Shown: one piece after another, positions 1-5,312 of the stretch | Layout: each line of letters opens with the position of its first letter | Position numbering within the stretch: position 1 is the stretch's first letter | Assembly: GCA_015065395.1 (NCBI GenBank) | Contig: SVQJ01000121.1 | Span: 1 to 5,312 of the forward strand | Reading direction: 5' to 3' | Source of the DNA: Oscillospiraceae bacterium | GTDB taxonomy: Bacteria; Bacillota; Clostridia; Oscillospirales; CAG-272 | Length of the DNA stretch: 5,312 bases | The notes under the pieces: generated by a model | The model's input: the letters and a program-made list of their open reading frames with translations, nothing else | Databases searched by the model: none | Told to the model about the DNA's origin: nothing | Made by a program: the position numbers and the translations under genes

Positions 1-1680
1 TCCGCAGTATGGTGACAGCTTCTCTACTTTACGCTGTATATAATTTGTCGGCCGGGTCAATTGCATTTTTGCTCCGAGTACCCAATGCTTAGGGTTGTTC
101 TCTAAAGCATCAAAATTCAGCTCAGGCGGGACTTTCCCCTCCGCCGACAACTGTACAAGAGCATCGTAATCCTCCCGCGGCATCATGATGTCGATATCGT
201 CATCCCACGGGATAAAGCCTCTGTGTCTGACCGCTCCCAGGAGAGTTCCTTCACTGAGATAAAACCTCAGTCCGTTTTCATTCAGAAAATCCCTGGTCAG
301 CACTAAAGTTTCCAATGTCAGCTTTTGCAGGCCCGACACCATCTTTGCTCTCTGATTTCTTCTTACATAGAAAGGATCGGTAATGATCCGGTCTTCTGAG
401 AAATCCTCCTCGTATTGCAGTCTTGTCTCTTCAAGGATGCGGGCGTATCTGTTTGGTTTTCTGGCGCAGATCTCCGTAAAATACCCCACTCTGACTTTGT
501 GGAAAAGCTGGAATAAAACAAACTCCACTTCTTCCGGCTCATATATAACAGGCCACTCTTCAAACAAGCTGCTGTCAATTTCTGCTGCGCATTGTTTTAT
601 AACAGAATCCTCAGGATCGGTTTCAGGCGATATCTCGAGAAGCTGCGCTAAGAACGAAAACTGCTTGCCGAGCATCTTGACTCTGTGTGCCTCGTAAGCA
701 ACAGTATCAGACATCGTCCTCATTTTTGCATACAGCTCTTTCTCTTCAGCGTCTAAAAGCTCCTCAACTATCACCTCTTTATTTTCAAGCTCTTCTTCGT
801 TAAACGAAGTGATCCCTTTTCTTACAAATCTTTCCGCAATCGCAAGTGACAAAGGTGACTGTATAAGAAGAGATGCTTTTTCAGACGATATACCGCAAAG
901 AGCAGCGACCCTTGTTACAAACCGATCGATCGCAAGATGTCCCCGCTTTTCGGAAGCCCACCCTATATTAAAAGCGGCCTCCTCCATTAGCGGCAGAGAG
1001 TCTTTTTCATCCCTTATGAACGCCAGCAGATTATCGTACAGGATCTGATAAGCCTCCGAACAAAGCTGAAAAACGGCACTGTCATACTCAGAGCACCACA
1101 GCATATTTGCAGCGGAACCAAGCAAACCTGCCAGCTCTTCATTCTTTTGCGCTTTAGAACTATATGATATCAGCTTATTATCCAGAAGAAGATACTCCGG
1201 CTTAGCCCCGGGATCCTTTATCCGTCTGCGATCACCGTTTTCAGCTTCCTCAATACAAAGCAGGCTTTTTGCCGCGTCGGCTATGCCCGCTATTGTAGTA
1301 GGAACGGCGATCATCCTGACAGAAGTCTGCGAAGGCAGCTGGTCAAAAAACGATGTCTCTGTGCTCATACAGGAAAAAAGCTTGACCGCTTTTGCAGCCT
1401 TTATGACGCTGTCAGATCCGATGCCTATGATAATCGAACTGGCAGACTGTCTGAACTCTTCTGTATACTTGCGGATATCATCATAAGTCCGGCTTCCGCT
1501 GTATGACGCGGTTACAGTATCTACAGACAGTTCTTCCAGATATTTGGCCAGATACGATGCTTCAAAATCTATATCTGTAATAATAAAAGCCCTTCTGTTC
1601 TGTAAGCCGCCCGCTATTTCTTTTAAATCAAAGTACAGATTCTTTCTCGATATCCTGTACTGTCCATGTGTTTTTTTCAT
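1..1680 (-). CDS. Fusion of a degenerate iron-ADH/DHQ-synthase-like domain with a LicD phosphotransferase domain (partial, 3' end outside window)
   Basis: An uninterrupted frame of 560 codons runs from ATG at 1680 off the left edge. Residues ~470-510 carry the LicD family hallmark: FYLSEGTLLGAVRHRGFIPW (473-492) followed by DDDIDI, the acidic metal/nucleotide cluster. LicD enzymes transfer phosphorylcholine or similar groups from a CDP carrier to surface glycans in the cytoplasm before export. Residues ~10-275 resemble the iron-containing alcohol dehydrogenase/DHQ-synthase superfamily: an N-terminal segment ending AFIITD (31-36), a glycine motif GIGSDSVIKAAKAVK (86-100), and AVPTTIAGIAD (125-135), which matches the PTTAGTGSE motif. 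The metal-site Asp-x3-His expected near 183-192 is absent (LAGLLGSAAN), and the HGHA motif is replaced by GISSEKAS (263-270). Only H248 may remain, so this half is probably not a working dehydrogenase. Residues ~300-440 are an acidic, helical-looking linker of unknown role. The gene starts 10 bp after the decarboxylase gene. LicD call strong; ADH-like call moderate. Confidence 0.88.
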   Translation of the reverse strand, partial: MKKTHGQYRISRKNLYFDLKEIAGGLQNRRAFIITDIDFEASYLAKYLEELSVDTVTASYSGSRTYDDIRKYTEEFRQSASSIIIGIGSDSVIKAAKAVKLFSCMSTETSFFDQLPSQTSVRMIAVPTTIAGIADAAKSLLCIEEAENGDRRRIKDPGAKPEYLLLDNKLISYSSKAQKNEELAGLLGSAANMLWCSEYDSAVFQLCSEAYQILYDNLLAFIRDEKDSLPLMEEAAFNIGWASEKRGHLAIDRFVTRVAALCGISSEKASLLIQSPLSLAIAERFVRKGITSFNEEELENKEVIVEELLDAEEKELYAKMRTMSDTVAYEAHRVKMLGKQFSFLAQLLEISPETDPEDSVIKQCAAEIDSSLFEEWPVIYEPEEVEFVLFQLFHKVRVGYFTEICARKPNRYARILEETRLQYEEDFSEDRIITDPFYVRRNQRAKMVSGLQKLTLETLVLTRDFLNENGLRFYLSEGTLLGAVRHRGFIPWDDDIDIMMPREDYDALVQLSAEGKVPPELNFDALENNPKHWVLGAKMQLTRPTNYIQRKVEKLSPYCG

Positions 1681-1685
1681 TATTA

Positions 1686-1689
1686 TCCT
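1686..1689 (-). promoter_or_regulatory. Ribosome binding site of the ADH-like/LicD fusion
   Basis: AGGA lies 5 bases before the ATG at 1680, inside the 10-bp gap after the aepY stop. It supports this start and implies translation from the same transcript as aepY. Confidence 0.6.
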
Positions 1690-1690
1690 G

Positions 1691-2815
1691 CTATTGGAGT
1701 TCTGCTAAATACTCCATAAAGTGCTCTTTATTCTCGATTGCAGTTGTTGTTGGTCTTCCGAGGTCGGCTCTTGCGCCTATTGAACATTTGACCTCGATCA
1801 GACTCAGCTCGCTGCGCTCTTTTGCAGCCTGCAGCTCTCTGTCGAGCGAATCAAAGTCAGCTACACAAACAGCATTAGGATAACCGCATGCTTTTGCGAT
1901 CGCAACAATATCTATATCCCCTGCAACGGTTGGCTGTCCTCCGACAGTTTCGTGAGAAGCGTTATTGATCACGATATGGACTATATTATTCGGCTTGTTT
2001 GAACCCATTACCGCCATTGAGCCCATATGCATCAGGACCGCGCCGTCACCGTCGATGCACCAGATCTTGCTTTCAGGCTTGTTGACAGCAACGCCAAGAG
2101 CGATAGATGATGTATGTCCCATTGATCCTACGGTGAGGAAATCGTATTTGTGGCTCTGTCCATTGGCTACTCTGGCCTCAAAAAGCTCTCTGCTCGCCTT
2201 TCCCGTTGTTGAAACGATCGGATCCGTGCCGGTAACCTTGATAATGTGCTTTATGATGTCTTCGCGCACCATGGTGTTATCATTGCTGTATTTGACCTTG
2301 ACATCATAAGTCAGCGCGTTTTTGCGAACTACAAATGCTACACACTTACCTTTAGCAAGGATATCGCGGAAGCCCTTCATAACCTCAGCCAGTTCTTCTT
2401 CTGTCGTGTCTTCACCGATCACATATGTCGCTATATCCATATCCTCAAGGAGTTTGACCGTTACCATTCCCTGATATTTGTGCTGTGGTTCATCATGCAC
2501 GCCCGGTTCTCCGCGCCATCCCACTACAAAGATCGCAGGGATCGCATAGCACTTATCGCTGAGAAGAGACGCGACAGGATTGATTATATTGCCCTCTCCG
2601 CTGTTCTGCATATAAACTACCGGTACTTTGCCTGTAGCAAGATGATATCCCGCAGCAAGAGCTGTGCAGTTACCTTCATTTGCAGCGATAACATGGTGAT
2701 GCGGATCGATGCCATATGTATTCATAAGATAATTGCAAAGAGCCTTCAGCTGAGAATCCGGTACACCGGTGTAGAAATCAGCACCAATAACTTTTACTAA
2801 GCTTTCAATATTCAT
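1691..2815 (-). CDS. aepY: Phosphonopyruvate decarboxylase
   Basis: This 374-residue thiamine-diphosphate enzyme (also called Ppd) decarboxylates 3-phosphonopyruvate to phosphonoacetaldehyde. The irreversible step pulls the unfavourable PEP mutase equilibrium toward C-P bond formation. The N-terminal pyrimidine-binding domain has GVPDSQLK (17-24), the catalytic-type glutamate E47 in ANEGN, and the family signature GWRGEPGVHDEPQHKYQG (99-116). The C-terminal domain has the TPP/Mg motif GDG (256-258) and NN (284-285), about 25 residues apart. NASHETVGGQPT (285-296) and GARADLGRP (347-355) are also typical of the family. The length is as expected for single-chain Ppd; the related sulfopyruvate decarboxylase is usually two subunits (ComD/ComE), which argues against that alternative. 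The gene lies 43 bp after the secreted hydrolase gene and 10 bp before the LicD fusion. No PEP mutase gene is visible in the window. Confidence 0.95.
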   Translation of the reverse strand: MNIESLVKVIGADFYTGVPDSQLKALCNYLMNTYGIDPHHHVIAANEGNCTALAAGYHLATGKVPVVYMQNSGEGNIINPVASLLSDKCYAIPAIFVVGWRGEPGVHDEPQHKYQGMVTVKLLEDMDIATYVIGEDTTEEELAEVMKGFRDILAKGKCVAFVVRKNALTYDVKVKYSNDNTMVREDIIKHIIKVTGTDPIVSTTGKASRELFEARVANGQSHKYDFLTVGSMGHTSSIALGVAVNKPESKIWCIDGDGAVLMHMGSMAVMGSNKPNNIVHIVINNASHETVGGQPTVAGDIDIVAIAKACGYPNAVCVADFDSLDRELQAAKERSELSLIEVKCSIGARADLGRPTTTAIENKEHFMEYLAELQ

Positions 2816-2827
2816 GTTGTTGAAATG

Positions 2828-2833
2828 TCCTTT
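2828..2833 (-). promoter_or_regulatory. Ribosome binding site of aepY (long spacer)
   Basis: AAAGGA lies 12 bases before the ATG at 2815. The spacing is longer than usual, but no other start codon in frame fits better, and the protein's N-terminus aligns with the family from this Met. The 43-bp gap to the upstream gene has no visible promoter or GC-rich hairpin. Confidence 0.6.
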
Positions 2834-2858
2834 CTGGAAAAATAATTAATATTGTTTT

Positions 2859-4526
2859 TTATTTTTTGCGGAATCCGGTTTTTTTACTGAAGGTATACTT
2901 CTTTCCATTGACCTTTTTACGGCCGGTAAGCATACGCCCCTTCTTGTCAAACGCGCGAAGCTTTCCGCCCTTAAAAGTCATGAACTTGTTCTTTTTACCT
3001 CCCAGATTAAAGACGGCACCGCTTTTTACCTTAAAGAGATATTTATACTTCCCGATCTTTTTGAGTTTCCATTGTTTCTTCTTGCTGTTGGAATCTCCTT
3101 TTGCCGGTACAAATCTGGCTCCGTGATTCTTTTTGTCGAAGTAAAAACCGCACTTTTTCCCTGAAGTGTTTTTTACATAGGCAAACCCTATTGCTGCGCT
3201 TGCTCTCCCTTTTGAGTCCGGTTTGTTGAAATACCCCAGCAATTTTTTATTATCGTTGATATAATTCCAGCCGCTGTAGGAGCCGTTTTTATACACCCCC
3301 TGCAGAGATACTACTCCGGACCCGAAGTTATACCATTTACCGCCTATCTTTGAAACACCGGTAACAAATTTACCGTTTTTCATATAGTAATGGTCTTTGC
3401 CGGTATAATATCCGTTGCTCTTCTGAGTATGACCGTAAAGGTCTACCCATCCAGTATATGACGATCCTGCAAATGCTGCGCTGTCAGACACTTTACCGCC
3501 TGAAACGGATGCTCTCATCAGTTTTATATTGTTGCTTTTTACATTTATATGTAATGCTTTTTTCTCATTGCTGACAAGGTACAGCAGGCCGTACTTCTGC
3601 ACTCTTTTGGCAGGCGTCATGGCCTTGGATACAGTTCTGCCATCCGAGTTTTTCACCGGACTCTCATAACCGGAATTCATTGCAAATGCATATTTGGCTT
3701 TGACAGCATTGATAAACGCCGGCGAGTTTGAAGAACTAAGAGCATGATGAGGCAGTTTAAGAATATCTGCTTTGAGCGCGCTGCCATATGTTGAAACCAG
3801 TTTTTCTTCTTCCAGTTTCAGCTTCTTGTAGTTAGGCTGATCATATGAAGACTCGATATCTCCTGTCGTAAGATACTTTGTGCTCCCGCATGTAAGCATG
3901 GTAGTAAGAGACTGGTTATTAAGATAGTGTCCTGATTTACTGCCATATGTATCATTCTTAAAAGATGACTGCTTGTTGCTGCTTACCGGACCCAGAACCT
4001 TTGCCTGAACACTTCCAAAAGAAAAGGTCGATCCTTTTTTAAGCTCTACAACTTCAGCGTTCTCAAAATAGCCCGCTGCTTTCTCCCACTGGTTTTTCAA
4101 AGTGCCGCCATCGCTTGTGGAATAATCTGTGCCGATAGTCTTTGCAGGAAGATACAGCTTATCGACAGCAATATTGGTTTCGCTTCTTATTTTTTCCATC
4201 CCGCGAAAATGATCCGGGTGCAAATGGCTAATGTAAATACTCATCTGCTTCACACCGAGAGCGTTAAGGAAGCTGATCAGATTGTTTGAAGCGAAAGAAT
4301 TTCCGGTATCCATCAAGAGATACTCTCCGCCGGATTCTACAATGACCGCGTCCCCGAGTTCCTGTTCATCCTCTGCGGATGGTTTCTCACCGGAATTCTG
4401 TGTCAGATACAAGGCATAAATATTCATCTCCGGTGATGATGCTGCGTAAACAGGTGCATATAAATGCACAGAACCATTAACAAGGATAAGTGCTGCTATC
4501 AGCAATAAGGAAATCATTTTCTTCAT
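2859..4526 (-). CDS. Secreted metallo-beta-lactamase-fold hydrolase with C-terminal wall-binding-like region (Pce/CbpE-like architecture)
   Basis: This 555-residue protein begins with a signal peptide: MKK, a hydrophobic core at 5-17, and a likely cleavage after VYA (28) or A29. Residues ~34-330 form a metallo-beta-lactamase domain of the ComEC/Pce type. Visible parts are LMDTG (71-75), the zinc motif HLHPDH (101-106), NNQSL (203-207), TTGDIE (220-225, metal ligand D223) and LKLPHHALSSSN (256-267, H260/H261). Residues ~357-410 hold cell-wall-binding-like repeats (KDHYYMKNGKFVTG, KWYNFGSGVV). Residues 481-555 are extremely basic, with 25 Lys, 4 Arg and one acidic residue, which suits binding to an anionic wall polymer. 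Pneumococcal Pce, a phosphorylcholine esterase, has the same order of signal peptide, MBL domain and wall-binding repeats. Placement in front of aepY and a LicD gene suggests that the substrate is a phospho- or phosphonoester on the cell surface; this is inference. A secreted nuclease or other phosphodiesterase is an alternative. Confidence 0.88.
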   Translation of the reverse strand: MKKMISLLLIAALILVNGSVHLYAPVYAASSPEMNIYALYLTQNSGEKPSAEDEQELGDAVIVESGGEYLLMDTGNSFASNNLISFLNALGVKQMSIYISHLHPDHFRGMEKIRSETNIAVDKLYLPAKTIGTDYSTSDGGTLKNQWEKAAGYFENAEVVELKKGSTFSFGSVQAKVLGPVSSNKQSSFKNDTYGSKSGHYLNNQSLTTMLTCGSTKYLTTGDIESSYDQPNYKKLKLEEEKLVSTYGSALKADILKLPHHALSSSNSPAFINAVKAKYAFAMNSGYESPVKNSDGRTVSKAMTPAKRVQKYGLLYLVSNEKKALHINVKSNNIKLMRASVSGGKVSDSAAFAGSSYTGWVDLYGHTQKSNGYYTGKDHYYMKNGKFVTGVSKIGGKWYNFGSGVVSLQGVYKNGSYSGWNYINDNKKLLGYFNKPDSKGRASAAIGFAYVKNTSGKKCGFYFDKKNHGARFVPAKGDSNSKKKQWKLKKIGKYKYLFKVKSGAVFNLGGKKNKFMTFKGGKLRAFDKKGRMLTGRKKVNGKKYTFSKKTGFRKK

Positions 4527-4535
4527 ATCCGTTCA

Positions 4536-4541
4536 TCCTTT
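4536..4541 (-). promoter_or_regulatory. Ribosome binding site of the secreted MBL hydrolase
   Basis: AAAGGA lies 9 bases before the ATG at 4526. The start is confirmed by the signal peptide beginning directly at this Met. Confidence 0.75.
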
Positions 4542-4575
4542 CGTTCATAGAAACAGCAACTGTAAATACCCAAGT

Positions 4576-4603
4576 ATTTTACTATATATCTACATTGTTT
4601 CAA
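4576..4603 (-). promoter_or_regulatory. Sigma-A-type promoter for the MBL-aepY-LicD operon
   Basis: On the minus strand, TTGAAA (4598-4603, -35) and TAAAAT (4576-4581, -10) are separated by 16 bp. Transcription would start near 4569, giving a leader of about 43 bases before the ATG at 4526. This is the only good promoter seen ahead of the three close-set genes. No riboswitch-sized leader or Pho-like operator is evident. Confidence 0.6.
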
Positions 4604-4636
4604 AGACCATCATCTGGTTTTTGCCATTGTTACACA

Positions 4637-4667
4637 GCGGCGTGCAACTATACCTGTTGCACGCCGC
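4637..4667 (-). terminator. Perfect 12-bp hairpin at the end of the repeat-protein gene, possible terminator without U-tract
   Basis: GCGGCGTGCAAC (4637-4648) pairs perfectly with GTTGCACGCCGC (4656-4667) around a 7-base loop. It is GC-rich and sits at the 3' end of the upstream gene, ~34 bp before the -35 box of the next promoter. On the minus strand the stem is followed by TGTGTAACAATGG, so the usual T-run is missing. As annotated, the hairpin overlaps the last codons and the stop of the repeat protein. If that gene's tail is frameshifted, the hairpin falls wholly in the intergenic region. A regulator-binding palindrome is the alternative. Confidence 0.45.
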
Positions 4668-5312
4668 CATATAAGTTGCGATACAGTTTTTTAGTTTGAA
4701 TTAGTGTTAGTATCACTTCTTCAGGTTCTTCCGGAGGGAATACTTTGTTGTAATCTTCTTTGCTTATAGCTCCGGTAGTTGAATCCGGATTGATAGTAAT
4801 GCCTCTGTATGTAAACCTGCTTCTCTTTATCTTGCCGTCGCTGCCGGCATAATAATGCTTATTGTTATAGTCGAAGAAGCCTCCGTTTTCGATCTTTCCG
4901 CCGCTCTTTACAAAGTACAGTTCATTCTTATATCTATACATGCTCCTCTTTGTAATTAAAGCTCCTGACGGATCGGTCTCCGAATCAGTCAGATAATAGC
5001 TTCCGTTCCATTTATGTAAACCGGTCACGATTTTATAATCATTTCCGATATGATACGATCTTCCGTTATATCTGACTGTTGTATTTCTGGCAACCTTGCC
5101 GCCGGCCCATACGTAGTACTTGTCTCCGTCATAGGTTATGAAGCCGGAGCTTCTCTTCAGGACTCCTTTTTTGCTCGCATAGTATTGAGTCCCTTTCCAT
5201 TTAAAGAGTCCTGTATAGAGCTTGCCGCTCTTCTTAGCTATATAGGATTTATTCTTGAATCTGAACTTTTTGCCGACTGTTACTTTGCCGCCTTTTTTAA
5301 CGTGGTAATAAT
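4648..5312 (-). CDS. Cell-wall-binding-like repeat protein, C-terminal part (5' end outside window)
   Basis: The frame is open from the right edge to TAG at 4648-4650, giving 220 visible residues. A GTG at 5028 lies inside a repeat and is not a credible start; the gene extends beyond the window. The visible part is about eight units of ~21 residues with an aromatic/glycine pattern, for example KLYTGLFKWKGTQYYASKKG, KIENGGFFDYNNKHYYAGSDG (split by a Gly) and KIVTGLHKWNGSYYL. These resemble the CW_binding_1/glucan-binding repeats of secreted Gram-positive proteins, which hold proteins on wall polymers. Any catalytic domain would be N-terminal and unseen. After the repeats comes an acidic stretch, PPEEPEE, then a hydrophobic tail (VILTLIQTKK...) that looks out of frame (see the separate entry). 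It precedes the phosphonate operon in the same direction but is separated from it by a hairpin and a promoter, so it is probably its own transcript. Confidence 0.8.
   Translation of the reverse strand, partial: YYHVKKGGKVTVGKKFRFKNKSYIAKKSGKLYTGLFKWKGTQYYASKKGVLKRSSGFITYDGDKYYVWAGGKVARNTTVRYNGRSYHIGNDYKIVTGLHKWNGSYYLTDSETDPSGALITKRSMYRYKNELYFVKSGGKIENGGFFDYNNKHYYAGSDGKIKRSRFTYRGITINPDSTTGAISKEDYNKVFPPEEPEEVILTLIQTKKLYRNLYGGVQQV
4691..4718 (-). other. Probable 1-base frameshift: alternative C-terminal frame of the repeat protein
   Basis: The annotated frame reads PEEPEE then VILTLIQTKK to TAG at 4648. Shifting by one base just after GAAGAA (one missing A near 4717/4718) gives PEEPEE-SDTNTNSN and a TAA stop at 4691-4693. 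That hydrophilic Ser/Thr/Asn tail suits the end of a secreted protein better than the hydrophobic tail, which also uses CTA leucine codons that are scarce in the neighbouring genes. The stop would then precede the 12-bp hairpin. It could be a real mutation or a sequencing error. Confidence 0.45.
4771..5286 (-). repeat. Coding array of ~8 cell-wall-binding-like units
   Basis: Consecutive ~60-66-base units encode a shared pattern: Lys-(Ile/Leu/Val), a Gly or Arg, an aromatic pair such as FKW, FDY or VRY, Asn/Lys-Gly, then YY or YF and a closing Gly. Units have diverged strongly at the residue level, so the array is old rather than a recent tandem expansion. The last unit (ending TTG) lacks the YY pair. 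Confidence 0.7.

Noticed and set aside
383..1048. Plus-strand open frames opposite the LicD fusion, and a minus-strand frame at 363-578
   Set aside because: All overlap the 560-codon fusion gene in other frames and have no family features.
2246..2800. 184-codon plus-strand open frame
   Set aside because: It lies antisense to aepY, whose product matches its family along the full length; no ribosome binding site or recognisable domain. It is a shadow frame.
1691..2815. Sulfopyruvate decarboxylase or acetolactate synthase as alternatives for the TPP enzyme
   Set aside because: The single-chain 374-residue length, GWRGEPGVHDEPQH and GARADLGRP fit phosphonopyruvate decarboxylase; acetolactate synthase is much longer.
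2838..2866. AT-only imperfect hairpin after the hydrolase stop (AAAAATAA with TTATTTTT)
   Set aside because: The stem has no G-C pairs and a long loop, so it is unlikely to terminate transcription between the hydrolase and aepY.
2859..4526. ComEC DNA-uptake protein
   Set aside because: The MBL domain is ComEC-like, but there are no multiple membrane segments; a signal peptide and wall-binding repeats are present instead.
1..5312. CRISPR arrays, tRNA or rRNA genes, insertion sequences
   Set aside because: No regularly spaced identical repeats, cloverleaf-like sequences, transposase motifs or terminal inverted repeats were seen.

Overview
The window is a stretch of bacterial chromosome with four genes, all on the minus strand, so transcription runs from high to low coordinates. 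Both end genes are cut by the window edges. The Shine-Dalgarno sites (AAAGGA), the AT-rich intergenic DNA, the lysine-rich secreted proteins and the cell-wall-binding-type repeats suggest a Gram-positive anaerobe of the Clostridia/Eubacteriales kind. This taxonomic guess comes from protein style only and is of low confidence.

In transcription order: (1) 5312-4648 is the 3' part of a protein made of about eight ~21-residue aromatic/glycine cell-wall-binding-like repeats. Its last ~23 codons look like the product of a 1-base frameshift. (2) 4647-4527 is intergenic and holds a perfect 12-bp hairpin at the gene end and a good sigma-A-type promoter. (3) 4526-2859 encodes a secreted metallo-beta-lactamase-fold hydrolase with a C-terminal wall-binding-like region and a very basic tail. 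(4) 2815-1691 encodes phosphonopyruvate decarboxylase (aepY/ppd), a committed step in C-P bond natural product biosynthesis. (5) 1680-1 is an open frame of 560 codons running off the window. It joins a degenerate iron-alcohol-dehydrogenase/DHQ-synthase-like domain to a LicD-type phosphotransferase domain.

Genes 3-5 are tightly spaced (43 and 10 bp gaps, no convincing terminator between them) and are probably one operon driven by the promoter at 4576-4603. Read together they suggest a surface phosphonate system. Ppd makes phosphonoacetaldehyde. Enzymes outside the window would make phosphonopyruvate (PepM), convert the aldehyde to an amine or alcohol, and activate it with a nucleotide. The LicD domain would then transfer the phosphonate to a surface glycan. 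The secreted metallo-beta-lactamase protein has the same overall plan as pneumococcal Pce/CbpE, the phosphorylcholine esterase (MBL fold plus choline-binding repeats). It could therefore be an esterase that trims the phosphonate decoration, with the repeat proteins as possible binders. The decarboxylase call and the LicD motif are firm. The write/erase/read interpretation is inference.
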